Positions 24,507-33,386 of a stretch of 42,912 nt of DNA are shown one piece after another. This DNA comes from Phenylobacterium sp. Its GTDB lineage: Bacteria > Pseudomonadota > Alphaproteobacteria > Caulobacterales > Caulobacteraceae. Location: positions 1 through 42,912 of the forward strand of contig NZ_JANINU010000094.1 of the NCBI RefSeq assembly GCF_024508875.1. Direction: 5' to 3'. Position numbers and translations under genes: made by a program. The notes beneath the pieces are model-generated. The model was given only the letters and a program-made list of their open reading frames with translations. It was not told the origin of the DNA and did no database searches. Every line of letters starts with the position of its first letter. The first letter of the stretch is position 1.

Positions 24507-25587
24507 CCGCGAGGCCCTGAAGGACGAATTCCTGCGCGCCGCAGGCTTCGCCGACGCCCGCCGCGAGCTCCTGTCCGGCGACGCCTCCACGCGCCGCTAC
24601 GAGCGGCTCCACCGAGCCGACGGGTCCCAGTTCATCTTCATGGACCAGCCGCCGGCGGTGGAGAGCACGGTCTGCCCGCCGGACGCGTCGGAGGCGGAGC
24701 GGATCGCCCTGGGCTACAACGCCGCCGCCCGCCTGGCCGCGGGTTCGGTGGCCGCCTTCGTCACCACCGCCGCCTGGTTGCGCGACCGCGGCCTGTCGGC
24801 GCCGCGCATCCTGGCCCACGACATCGAGGCGGGCCTCGCCGTCCTGGAAGACCTGGGCGACGGGCTCTACGCAAGCCTGATCGAGCGAGGGACGCCCGAG
24901 GCGCCGCTGTACGAGGCCGCGGTCGACGCACTGGTGGTGATGCAGGGCGAGCCCCCGCCCGACGTCTTGCTCGCCGATCAGGCCGCCTGGCCGCTCCTGA
25001 CCTACGACACCCTGGCGCTCAAGATCGCCACCGACACCTTCCTGGACTTCTGGCGGAAGTTCGCGGGCCTGGCGCCCTTCGGCGCGGAGGCCACCGCCGA
25101 GTGGGATGCGCTCTGGGCGCCCGTTTGGGTGGCGGGCGAGGCGGGCGCGGCCGTCTTCACACACCGCGACTATCATGCCCAGAACCTGCTCTGGCTGCCG
25201 GAGCGACAGGGAGTGGCGCGCGTGGGCCTGCTCGATTTCCAGGACGCCCTGAAGGCCCATCCGGCCTGGGACCTGACGCACCTGCTGCAGGACGCCCGCC
25301 GCGACGTCTCGCCCGAGCTGGAAGCCGCCATGCTGGACCGGTTCCTGGCGGCCCGGCCGCGGCTCGACCGCGCGCAGTTCCTCGCCGAGTACCGCGCGCT
25401 AGCCAGCTCCAACGCCGCACGTATCCTGGGCCGGGTCTTCGCCCGCCAGGCGCTGCTGGGCCGTCGGCAATACGAGGCCTTCATGCCGCGCACCTGGCGC
25501 TACCTGGAGCGCAACCTGACCGACCCGGCTCTGGCCGGCCTGAAGACCTGGTTCGACCGCCACGTGCCGCCGGAGGCGCGGCGGTGA
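24496..25587 (+). CDS. amgK: N-acetylmuramate/N-acetylglucosamine kinase (aminoglycoside phosphotransferase family)
   Basis: 363 residues, APH kinase fold. Phosphorylates the anomeric carbon of MurNAc or GlcNAc to give the 1-phosphate, the first step of the MurU recycling route that bypasses fosfomycin-sensitive de novo synthesis. The N-lobe has SGDASTRRYERL and IFMDQPPA; the catalytic loop is HRDYHAQNLLW with Asp225 and Asn230; the metal-binding DFG equivalent is LLDFQDA with Asp247; AWDLTHLLQDARRD follows. The start is TTG 24496 with GGAGG nine bases upstream, within tsaE. Identification rests on the family plus the adjacent murU; the APH fold alone would not fix the substrate. Confidence 0.88.
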   Translation: MSSDREALKDEFLRAAGFADARRELLSGDASTRRYERLHRADGSQFIFMDQPPAVESTVCPPDASEAERIALGYNAAARLAAGSVAAFVTTAAWLRDRGLSAPRILAHDIEAGLAVLEDLGDGLYASLIERGTPEAPLYEAAVDALVVMQGEPPPDVLLADQAAWPLLTYDTLALKIATDTFLDFWRKFAGLAPFGAEATAEWDALWAPVWVAGEAGAAVFTHRDYHAQNLLWLPERQGVARVGLLDFQDALKAHPAWDLTHLLQDARRDVSPELEAAMLDRFLAARPRLDRAQFLAEYRALASSNAARILGRVFARQALLGRRQYEAFMPRTWRYLERNLTDPALAGLKTWFDRHVPPEARR

Positions 25588-26315
25588 CCCCCGGCCCCAA
25601 GACCGCGATGGTGCTGGCCGCCGGGATCGGCAGCCGGATGCGCCCGCTCACCGACATCATGCCCAAGGCGCTGGTCCCCGTGGCCGGTCGTCCGCTGATC
25701 GACCATGTGCTCGACCGCCTCCGCGACGCGGGCGTGGAGCGGGCCGTCGTCAACGTCCACCATTTCGCCGACGAGATGGAGGCGCACCTGCGCCAGCGGC
25801 GCGACCTGGAAATCCTGATCTCCGACGAGCGCGCGGCCCTCCTCGACTCCGGCGGCGGCATCCGGCATGCGGCCGACAAGCTAGGCCGCGAGCCGATCTT
25901 CGTCGCCAACATCGACTCGCTGTGGATCGAGGGCGCCACGCCGGCGCTGGAGACCCTCAAGGCGGCCTGGAACGCGGCCACCATGGACATCCTGCTGCTG
26001 CTGGTGAAGCGCGGTCACGGCATCGGCTTCGAGGGGCCGCAGGGGTTCTTCATGGACGCGGCGGGCCGGCTGACCCACTCGACCGCGCCCGAGCCGCCGA
26101 CGCCTTTCGCGAACATCGGCTTCGCGATCCTGAAGCCGCAAGTGCTGGACGACCAGCCGGCCGGCGCCTTCTCGATCGTTCCGGTCTGGCGCCGGCTGCA
26201 GCGCGAAGGCCGGCTGCACGGCGCAGTCATGGACGCGTTCTGGATGCACGTGGGCGACCCGGCCGCGCGCGAGCAGGCCGAAGCGCGGCTGCGCAGCGAG
26301 GCTGCCGCCTCATGA
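25584..26315 (+). CDS. murU: N-acetylmuramate alpha-1-phosphate uridylyltransferase
   Basis: 243 residues, sugar-1-phosphate nucleotidyltransferase. Makes UDP-MurNAc from MurNAc-1-phosphate and UTP. The nucleotide-binding signature is LAAGIGSRMRPLTDIMPKALVPVAGRPLI (residues 11-39); ISDERAALLDSGGGIRHA contacts the base and sugar; VANIDSLW carries the metal-binding Asp; DAFWMHVGDP near the C terminus contains the second metal ligand. It starts at GTG 25584 overlapping the amgK stop (GTGA), with GGAGG seven bases upstream; the only nearby ATG (25608) would cut off the start of the signature. A phosphatase (MupP-like) needed between AmgK substrates and MurQ-free recycling is not in the window. 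Confidence 0.92.
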   Translation: MTPGPKTAMVLAAGIGSRMRPLTDIMPKALVPVAGRPLIDHVLDRLRDAGVERAVVNVHHFADEMEAHLRQRRDLEILISDERAALLDSGGGIRHAADKLGREPIFVANIDSLWIEGATPALETLKAAWNAATMDILLLLVKRGHGIGFEGPQGFFMDAAGRLTHSTAPEPPTPFANIGFAILKPQVLDDQPAGAFSIVPVWRRLQREGRLHGAVMDAFWMHVGDPAAREQAEARLRSEAAAS

Positions 26316-29266
26316 CCGCGGCCTTCTTCGAGCGGCCGGGCTCCCGCTGGTTCCACATCCCGGCGCACCGGCCGTTCGCGGAAGACCTGGCCCAGGGCCT
26401 GTACGACGCCCTCGCCCCGCTCGGACCCGAGGCCCTGGCCGACGCCGTCGTGCTCACCCCTACCCGCCGCGGCGCCCGCGCCCTGGCCGACGCCTTCATC
26501 AAGGCGAGCGGCGGACGCGCCGTGCTGCCGCCGCAGATGCGCCCGCTGGGCGACCTGGAAGCCGGCGAGCCGCCGTTCGAGCCCGGCGACCTTGCGCTGG
26601 ACCTGCCCGCCGCCATCGACCCCCTGCGGCGGCGGTTTGAGCTGACGCGCCTGGTCTCCGACCTCGCGGAGCATATCCCCGGAGGCCTGGTCAGCGCCGG
26701 CGCGGCGCTGGAGCTGGCCGACGCCCTGGGGGGGTTCCTGGATGGCCTGCAGATCGAGGAGGTCGAGGTTGGCGACCGGCTGGCCAGCCTCGTAGGCGCC
26801 GAGCTCGCGGAGCACTGGGAGGTCTCCCGGAGCTTCCTGGAGAAGGCGCTGAGCCTCTGGCCCGAGCGGCTGCGGAGCCTGGGCGTCGTCGATGTCAGCG
26901 ACCGGCGCGTGCGCCTCCTGCGCCGCCTGGCCGAGGTCTGGACGAATACGCCGCCGAGGGGCGTGCTGGTAGCCGCCGGCTCGACCGGCACCGCTCCGGC
27001 CACCCGCGCCTTGCTGATCGCCGTAGCGGCCGCGCCGAAGGGCGCTGTCGTCCTGCCCGGCCTCGACCAGGACCTCGCAGACAAGGCCTGGGCCAAGGTG
27101 GACGTGCAGCATCCTCAGGGCGCCTTGAGGCGGCTACTGGACGAAGCCCGCGTCGCCAAGCGAGAGGTCTCGCTATGGCCTGCCTCGATCCGCGCCGAGA
27201 GCGCCGGCCGTTGGCGGCGCAGGGTCGTCAACGAGGCGCTGCGGCCGGCTGAAGAGACCGCCGACTGGCTGCAGGTCATCGAGAGTCTCAGGGCCGAGCA
27301 CCCGGACGCCATCGCCGAAGGGCTTTCCGGCCTGTCGCTGGTGAGCGCCCGCACCGAGGAGGAAGCCGCCACCGCCACCGCGCTCCTGCTGCGCGAGGCG
27401 CTGGAAACGCCCGAGCGCACGGCGGCCCTGGTGACGCCCGACCAGGTGCTGGCGCGTCGCGTGGTGGCCAAGCTGGCCCGCTGGGGCGTCGTCCCCGACT
27501 CCTCCGCCGGCGAAAGCCTGGCCGGCAGCCGCTGTGGGGTGCTTGCGGCGCTGGTCGCGCGGGCGGCCGTCGACCCCACCGATCCGGTGACCCTGCTGGG
27601 GTTGCTGAAGCACTCATTCGCGCGCCTGGGCGACAGCGCCGCGCTGGAGGCGGCCGCCCTGCGTGGACCCCGCGTCCGCAGTTGGGACGGGCTCAAGAGC
27701 AAGGCGGCCGACGCCACCGCGCTCGCCGAGCGCCTGGAGGCCGTTGTGGCGGGCCTAGCCTGGCCCGGCGAGGCCGATACGCCGGCCGCCGCGGCGCGGC
27801 GCGTCGTAGAGGCGATGGAGGCCTTGGCCGCGGATGAGCACGGCGAAACCGGCGAGCTCTGGGCCGGCCACGGCGGCGAGGCCATGGCGCGGCTGCTGGG
27901 CGCCCTGGTGCGCGAGGGCGACGCCCTGCCCGCGGTTACCCCTCGCCAGTTCGCCGACCTGCTGCAGCGGCTGATGGAGGGTGAGACGGTCCGCTCGGGC
28001 GGCGCCACCCACCCGCGTCTGCGGATTCTGGGGGCCATCGAGGCGCGGCTCGTGCGAGCGGATCGGCTGGTAGTGGCCGGGCTGGAGGAAGGCGTCTGGC
28101 CCGGCGACGCGCCGACCGACCCGTTCCTGTCGCGGCCCATGCGCGAAATGCTGGGCTTGCCGCCGCCCGAACGTCGCGTGGGCCTGGCCGCCCACGATTT
28201 CGCCCAGGCGGCCTGCGCCCCCGAGGTGATCCTGCTTCACACCGAGCGCCGCGAGGGCGCGCCGTCGGTGAAGTCGCGCTGGCTGTGGCGGCTGGAAACC
28301 CTCGCCAAGGGCGCGGGACTGGCCATACCCGGTCATACCGACGTGCTGGGCTGGGCCCGCGCCCTGGACGCGCCCCAAGGCTACGAGCCATTCCGCCGAC
28401 CGGCGCCGGTCCCGCCCGTGGCCCATCGACCGCGGGTCATGGCGGTGACCCGGGTGGAGACCCTGACCCGCGACCCGTACGCCGTCTGGGCGCGCGACAT
28501 CCTGCGCCTCTACCCCATGGACCGGCCCGACGAGCAGGCCGACGCGCGGGCGCGGGGCACCGCGATCCACGCCGCCTTCGAGCGGTTCGCCGAGACATTC
28601 CCCGCCGACCTCCCGCCCGACGCGGCAGGACAGTTCGCCGCCTTCTACCTGGAAGCCCTGGAGGCCGCCGGCCTGCCGCACGAAGCCATGGCTCGGGAAG
28701 CCGCGCTCGCGAAGGAAGCCGCCGAGTGGGTCGCCGAGCTCGAGCGTGACCGTCGCGACGGCCGACGGATCCTTGTCGAGCTCAAGGGCGAGCGCACGAT
28801 CCAGACCCCGGCCGGCGCCTTCACGGTCAACGCCCGCGCCGACCGCATCGAGGTGACGGCCGAGGGCTACGGCCACATCCTCGACTACAAGACCGGCAAG
28901 GCGCCTTCGAAGAAGGAGGTTCAGACCGGTTTCTCGCCGCAGCTCACCCTGACCGCCGCGATCCTGGAGGCCGGCGGCTTCACCGATCTCGGCCCCGTGA
29001 AACCCGGCGACCTGACCTATCTCGAAGTCACAGGCCGCAAGCCGGCCGGCAAGGTCGAGACCCGCGCCCTGGCGGGCGACGAGAGCGCCGAAGCCGCCGC
29101 CCGCGCGCTGGAGGGCCTGCACACGCTGATCGCCCGGTTCGACGACCCCGCGCAGCCTTACCTGTCGCGTGTGGCCCCGCAGTTCGTGAAGGCGCGGGTC
29201 AGCGACTACGACCACCTGGCCCGCGTCTTCGAATGGTCCACCAGCGGCGAGGAGGGCGACGAATGA
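26312..29266 (+). CDS. addB: Double-strand break repair protein AddB (alphaproteobacterial type)
   Basis: 984 residues. Partner of AddA in the helicase-nuclease that resects DNA ends for RecA loading. The N-terminal third has the inactivated-helicase pattern of the alphaproteobacterial form, with VVLTPTRRGARALADAF instead of a Walker A loop. GLEEGVWPGD and ERRVGLAAHDF follow in the middle. The C-terminal RecB-family nuclease (about 715-950) has RGTAIHAAFERF, ADRIEV, ILDYKTGK with Asp858 and Lys860, and QLTLTAAIL. The four cysteines of the Bacillus-type iron-sulfur cluster are not evident, as in other alphaproteobacterial AddB. ATG 26312 overlaps the murU stop (ATGA); the upstream frame to 25922 is a shadow. 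Confidence 0.94.
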   Translation: MTAAFFERPGSRWFHIPAHRPFAEDLAQGLYDALAPLGPEALADAVVLTPTRRGARALADAFIKASGGRAVLPPQMRPLGDLEAGEPPFEPGDLALDLPAAIDPLRRRFELTRLVSDLAEHIPGGLVSAGAALELADALGGFLDGLQIEEVEVGDRLASLVGAELAEHWEVSRSFLEKALSLWPERLRSLGVVDVSDRRVRLLRRLAEVWTNTPPRGVLVAAGSTGTAPATRALLIAVAAAPKGAVVLPGLDQDLADKAWAKVDVQHPQGALRRLLDEARVAKREVSLWPASIRAESAGRWRRRVVNEALRPAEETADWLQVIESLRAEHPDAIAEGLSGLSLVSARTEEEAATATALLLREALETPERTAALVTPDQVLARRVVAKLARWGVVPDSSAGESLAGSRCGVLAALVARAAVDPTDPVTLLGLLKHSFARLGDSAALEAAALRGPRVRSWDGLKSKAADATALAERLEAVVAGLAWPGEADTPAAAARRVVEAMEALAADEHGETGELWAGHGGEAMARLLGALVREGDALPAVTPRQFADLLQRLMEGETVRSGGATHPRLRILGAIEARLVRADRLVVAGLEEGVWPGDAPTDPFLSRPMREMLGLPPPERRVGLAAHDFAQAACAPEVILLHTERREGAPSVKSRWLWRLETLAKGAGLAIPGHTDVLGWARALDAPQGYEPFRRPAPVPPVAHRPRVMAVTRVETLTRDPYAVWARDILRLYPMDRPDEQADARARGTAIHAAFERFAETFPADLPPDAAGQFAAFYLEALEAAGLPHEAMAREAALAKEAAEWVAELERDRRDGRRILVELKGERTIQTPAGAFTVNARADRIEVTAEGYGHILDYKTGKAPSKKEVQTGFSPQLTLTAAILEAGGFTDLGPVKPGDLTYLEVTGRKPAGKVETRALAGDESAEAAARALEGLHTLIARFDDPAQPYLSRVAPQFVKARVSDYDHLARVFEWSTSGEEGDE

Positions 29267-32200
29267 GCCTCGACCTCGCCGACCGCACCGTCGACCCGCA
29301 GAAGCTGGCGGCCGACCCTGGCCTCTCGGCCTTCGTCACCGCCAACGCCGGCTCGGGCAAGACCAAGACGCTGATCGACCGGGTGGCGCGCCTGCTGCTG
29401 GCGGGCGCGGAGCCCGAGACCATTCTCTGCGTCACCTACACCAAGGCCGCCGCCGCCGAGATGCAGCGGCGGCTGTTCCAGGTGCTGGGCGAATGGTCCG
29501 TCCTGCCGGACGCCGAACTGGCCGCGAAACTCGCCGCCCTGCAGGATCGCCCGTTCGACGACCTGTCCCGCGCCCGAAGCCTGTTCGCCCGCGCGCTGGA
29601 GACGCCTGGCGGCCTGAAGATCCAGACGATCCACGCCTTCTGCGAGAAGCTGCTGCGGCGCTTCCCGCTGGAGGCCGGGATCTCGCCGGGCTTCCGGGTG
29701 ATGGACGACGCCGCCTCGGCCGCCGTGGCGCAGGCGGCCCGGCGTCTGGTGGCCGAGGTCTCCATGAAGGGCGGCCGCCTCGGCGAGGCTTACGGCCGCA
29801 TGTCGGTGCAGCTCGATTTCCAGAGCTTCCACGCGATGTTCGCCGATTTCGAAGCCCGCCGCGGCGCGCTGAGGGCCTTCTTCGACGGCGAGGGTGGGTT
29901 CGAGGGCGCCCTCGGCTGGGTCTGGCGGGCCGTGGACGTGCCCTTCGGCTCGGAGCCAACCGCCCTCGCGGCGGAGGTCATGGCCCGGATGGACCGCGAG
30001 CTTTGGCGGGGCGCGGCCGAGGTCCTGCGCCAGGGCGGGGTCACGGACCAGAAGTGCGCCGCGCAGCTCGCCGCCGTCGCCGAGGATCCCGACGCCACGT
30101 TCGAGCAGGCGCTGGCGGCGCTGTTCACCGAGAAGGGGGAGGGCGAGGCCGCCAAGTGGGTCGGCAAGACCAGCGGCCTGAAGGCCCACGAGGGCCTGCG
30201 GGTGCAGCTCCTCGCCGAGCAGGCCCGGCTGCACGAGGCGCGCCTGCGCATCCGCGCCGCCCAGGTCGCGGCCGACACGGCCGATGTCCTGATCCTGGCC
30301 TACGCCTATCTGGAGGCTTACGACCGCGAAAAGCGCGACGCGGGCGCCCTCGACTTCGCCGACCTGATCGAGAAGGCCTGCCACCTGCTGCGCGACCGGC
30401 CCGCGGCGGCCTGGGTGCTCTACAAGCTGGACGGCGGCATCGATCACATCCTGCTGGACGAGGCGCAGGACACGGCGCCCGAGCAGTGGAAGATCGTCGA
30501 CTCGCTCACCGAGGAGTTCTTCTCGGGCGCGGGGGTCGGCGGCGAGCGACGCCTGCGCCAGCTCTTCGTCGTCGGCGACGAGAAGCAGTCGATCTATTCC
30601 TTCCAGGGCGCCCAGCCCGAGCAACTGCTGCAGAAGTTCGAGTTCCACCGCGACCGCGCCACCGGCGCCGGCTTCCGGCTGGAGCGGGTGGACCTGCTGA
30701 CCTCATGGCGGTCGACGCCCCAGGTGCTCCGCTTCGTCGACACCGTGTTCACGCCGCCCGGACTGGCCCAGGCGATCCAGCCGCGCGCTGAGCCCGAACA
30801 GGTCGTCCACGAGCCGGCGGCGTTCCTCCGCGAACATCCCGGCTGCGTCGACGTCTGGCCGCTGGAAGTCGAGAAGAAGGGCGAGGATCGCGAGGCGTGG
30901 GACGCCCCCTTGGACGCCGAGCCCGAAGACAGCGCCAACCGCCGCCTGGCGCGACGGATCGCCGGCGAGATCGCCGGGCTTATCGCCCGCGGCGACGCGG
31001 TCTGGGACAAGGACGAGCGCCGCTTCCGCCCGGCGCATGCCGGCGACGTGCTGATCCTGGTGCGCCGCCGGCGCGCGTTGTTCGAGGAGATCCTCCGCGC
31101 GCTGAAGCACGCGGGCATCCCGGTGGCCGGCGCCGACCGGCTGGCGCTTTCCGAGCACATCGTGTTCGACGACCTGGTGGCGCTAGCGCGCTTCCTGCTG
31201 TTCCCCGCCGACGAGCTCACCCTTGCCGCCCTGCTGAAGAGCCCGTTCTGCGGCCTGTCCGACGACAGCCTCTATGCTCTCGCCCACGGCCGCGGGAAGG
31301 AGCTGCTGTGGGACCGGCTACAGCGTCGGGCGGAGGAGCAGGCCGATTGGGCCGGCGCGCACGCCTTCCTCGTCCACGCCCTCGCCGAAGCAAGCGTCCG
31401 TGCGCCGTTCGAGCTCTATGCCCGGCTGCTGGGCTACGTGGGCGCCGAGGGCCGCTCCATGCGACAGCGCCTGCTGCGCAGGCTGGGGGCGGAGGCCGAG
31501 GACGCCCTGGACGAGTTCCTCAACCAGGTGCTGGCGGCGGAGGCCCGGGGCGTACACGACCTGGAGGCGCTGGCGGCCGAGCTGGCGGGCCTCGACATCA
31601 CCGTGAAGCGCGAGATGGAGGCCGAACGACGCGAGGTGCGGGTGATGACCGCCCACGGCGCCAAGGGCCTGGAGGCGCCGATCGTCTTCCTGCCCGAGAC
31701 CACGCTCACCCAGACCGCGCGTGGCTCGCCTTTGCTCCGGGTCCGACACGACGGCGCCGATGGGTTCCTGTGGTGCTCGTCCTCCGCCCGCGACTGCGAG
31801 GCGACCGCGAAGGCGCGCGACGAACGCGCGGGGCGCGAGGAGGCCGAGGCCTACCGCCTGCTCTACGTGGCCCTGACGCGCGCGCGGGACAGGCTCGTCC
31901 TCTGCGGCCGCGTGGCGGAGCGGACGGATCAGGCCAAGCTGCGCGGCTGGTGGGGCGCGATCCGCGACGCGCTGGGCCATGCCGACATCGCCGACCACGT
32001 CCGCGCAGTGCAGAGCGGCGACCTGACCTTCGAACGCTACGGCCCCGACCCAACACCCTTGGGCGGCGAGGCGGCGGCGGCGGCCAGCCGCTCGGACCTG
32101 CCGCCCTGGACGCAGGCGGTGGCGAAGCCCGAGGCCTACGCCCGCTACGCCTCGCCTTCCGACCTCGGTGAAGGCGCCGCTGTGCCCGCGCCGTCGCCAC

Positions 32201-32742
32201 TGGCGGCCGCCCAGGGGCTGGGCCGGTTCCGTCGCGGCGACCTGATTCACCGGCTGTTGCAGTTGCTGCCGGACCTGACGCCTGCCGAGCGCGCGGGCGG
32301 CGCGGCGGCGATCCTGGCTCGCGAAGCCGACCTTACGGACCCGCAGCGCGCCGAGATGGCGGAGGCTGCCCTATCGGTGCTGAACGACGCCCGCTTCGCC
32401 GAGGTCTTCGGCCCCGGCTCGCGAGGCGAGATCGCCGTGGCCGGGACGGCCCAGGCCCTGCCGCCGGGCCTCAGGATTTCTGGCCGGATCGACCGCCTGG
32501 TCGTCTTGCCCGACCGCGTGCTGGTGGTTGACTTCAAGACCAACCGGCCCTCGCCCGACCGCGTCGAGGACGCCGATCCGGTTTATCTGCGGCAGATGGC
32601 GCTCTATTCAGCGGTGCTGGCCGACGTCTTCCCGGGCCGGCGTGTCGAAGCCGCCATCGTCTGGACGGATGGGCCGAAGCTGATGCCGGTTCCAGAAAAC
32701 CTCGTCGTCCAGACCCTTGCCGACCTCCGCCGTGGCGGTTGA
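29263..32742 (+). CDS. addA: Double-strand break repair helicase AddA
   Basis: 1159 residues. UvrD/RecB-type 3'-5' helicase with a C-terminal nuclease. Motif I AGSGKT with Lys33; motif Ia VTYTKAAAAEM; motif II LLDEAQDT with Asp399-Glu400; motif III GDEKQSIYSFQGA; motif V MTAHGAKGLEAPIVFLPE; motif VI LLYVALTRARDRL. The nuclease domain shows GDLIHRLLQLL, GRIDRLVV, VVDFKTNRP with Asp1090 and Lys1092, and YLRQMALYSAVL. ATG 29263 overlaps the addB stop (ATGA); an in-frame earlier start at 29233 is inside addB and adds no family sequence. AddA and AddB together replace RecBCD in Alphaproteobacteria. Confidence 0.96.
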   Translation: MSLDLADRTVDPQKLAADPGLSAFVTANAGSGKTKTLIDRVARLLLAGAEPETILCVTYTKAAAAEMQRRLFQVLGEWSVLPDAELAAKLAALQDRPFDDLSRARSLFARALETPGGLKIQTIHAFCEKLLRRFPLEAGISPGFRVMDDAASAAVAQAARRLVAEVSMKGGRLGEAYGRMSVQLDFQSFHAMFADFEARRGALRAFFDGEGGFEGALGWVWRAVDVPFGSEPTALAAEVMARMDRELWRGAAEVLRQGGVTDQKCAAQLAAVAEDPDATFEQALAALFTEKGEGEAAKWVGKTSGLKAHEGLRVQLLAEQARLHEARLRIRAAQVAADTADVLILAYAYLEAYDREKRDAGALDFADLIEKACHLLRDRPAAAWVLYKLDGGIDHILLDEAQDTAPEQWKIVDSLTEEFFSGAGVGGERRLRQLFVVGDEKQSIYSFQGAQPEQLLQKFEFHRDRATGAGFRLERVDLLTSWRSTPQVLRFVDTVFTPPGLAQAIQPRAEPEQVVHEPAAFLREHPGCVDVWPLEVEKKGEDREAWDAPLDAEPEDSANRRLARRIAGEIAGLIARGDAVWDKDERRFRPAHAGDVLILVRRRRALFEEILRALKHAGIPVAGADRLALSEHIVFDDLVALARFLLFPADELTLAALLKSPFCGLSDDSLYALAHGRGKELLWDRLQRRAEEQADWAGAHAFLVHALAEASVRAPFELYARLLGYVGAEGRSMRQRLLRRLGAEAEDALDEFLNQVLAAEARGVHDLEALAAELAGLDITVKREMEAERREVRVMTAHGAKGLEAPIVFLPETTLTQTARGSPLLRVRHDGADGFLWCSSSARDCEATAKARDERAGREEAEAYRLLYVALTRARDRLVLCGRVAERTDQAKLRGWWGAIRDALGHADIADHVRAVQSGDLTFERYGPDPTPLGGEAAAAASRSDLPPWTQAVAKPEAYARYASPSDLGEGAAVPAPSPLAAAQGLGRFRRGDLIHRLLQLLPDLTPAERAGGAAAILAREADLTDPQRAEMAEAALSVLNDARFAEVFGPGSRGEIAVAGTAQALPPGLRISGRIDRLVVLPDRVLVVDFKTNRPSPDRVEDADPVYLRQMALYSAVLADVFPGRRVEAAIVWTDGPKLMPVPENLVVQTLADLRRGG

Positions 32743-32820
32743 TACAAGGGTGGGCGCCGCCTACATGGCGGGATCGAAAGGCCGCGTTGGGCGATTCCAT
32801 CGGGCCACAGGAGTTATCGA

Positions 32821-33150
32821 ATGAGCACCGTGAAGGTCACCGACGACACCTTCCAAAGCGACGTCCTGGGTTCGGAGACCCCGGTCCTGGTCGATTTCTG
32901 GGCCGAATGGTGCGGCCCCTGCAAGCAGATCGCTCCTGCGCTGGAGCAGCTCTCGGAAGAGCTGGCCGGCAAGGTGACGATCGCCAAGCTCGACATCGAG
33001 CAAAGCCCGACCACTCCTTCGCGCTACGGCGTGCGCGGGATCCCCACCATGATGCTGTTCAAGGGCGGGCAGATGGCCTCGATGAAGGTCGGCGCCATGC
33101 CCAAGCAGAAGATCCTCGAATGGCTCGCCGAAGCGGGCGTCGCAGCCTAA
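32821..33150 (+). CDS. trxA: Thioredoxin
   Basis: 109 residues, no signal peptide. General cytoplasmic disulfide reductase. Active site WCGPC with Cys31 and Cys34, FWAEWCGPCKQIAP, the buried Asp in VDFWAEW, and the cis-proline in GIPTMMLF. AGGAG lies seven bases before ATG 32821. The 78-base gap after addA leaves room for its own promoter, though read-through from the long operon is likely. It is the probable electron donor for the membrane thiol reductase at 18727. The stop faces the small membrane protein gene 17 bases away. Confidence 0.96.
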   Translation: MSTVKVTDDTFQSDVLGSETPVLVDFWAEWCGPCKQIAPALEQLSEELAGKVTIAKLDIEQSPTTPSRYGVRGIPTMMLFKGGQMASMKVGAMPKQKILEWLAEAGVAA

Positions 33151-33167
33151 GCTGACAATCGGCTTCG

Positions 33168-33374
33168 TCAGTCGCCGCCGCGCCTCGGCATGCGGCGGCT
33201 GACGGCCCAGTTCACAATCCGGCTGACGATTAGCCAGCCGATGAGCCAGCCGAACATCACCTCGGGCCCGCGCCCGTAGACGTGGATCAGCGCCGCGAGC
33301 ACCACCAGCCCCACGGCCAGTGTCGCGAGCCACGGTAGCGGCAGGGCGAGGCGCCAGGTGCGCTTTCCGAACAT
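33168..33374 (-). CDS. Small two-helix membrane protein, unknown function
   Basis: 68 residues, not recognised. A basic N terminus (MFGKRTWRL) leads into one hydrophobic helix (about 10-32, LPLPWLATLAVGLVVLAALIHVYG), a short loop with RGPEVMF, then a second helix (about 42-57, GWLIGWLIVSRIVNWAV) and a basic tail RRMPRRGG. ATG 33374 lies 12 bases after the folC stop with an AGAGG seven bases upstream, so it reads as the last gene of the trp-accD-folC unit. The ribosome binding site and gene packing make it likely real. Confidence 0.65.
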   Translation of the reverse strand: MFGKRTWRLALPLPWLATLAVGLVVLAALIHVYGRGPEVMFGWLIGWLIVSRIVNWAVSRRMPRRGGD

Positions 33375-33386
33375 CCAAAGACCTCT

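Noticed and set aside
26312..32742. addBA as part of a phage-defence island
   Set aside because: AddAB is core recombination machinery in Alphaproteobacteria, and the surrounding genes are housekeeping; no other defence genes, integrase or composition change.
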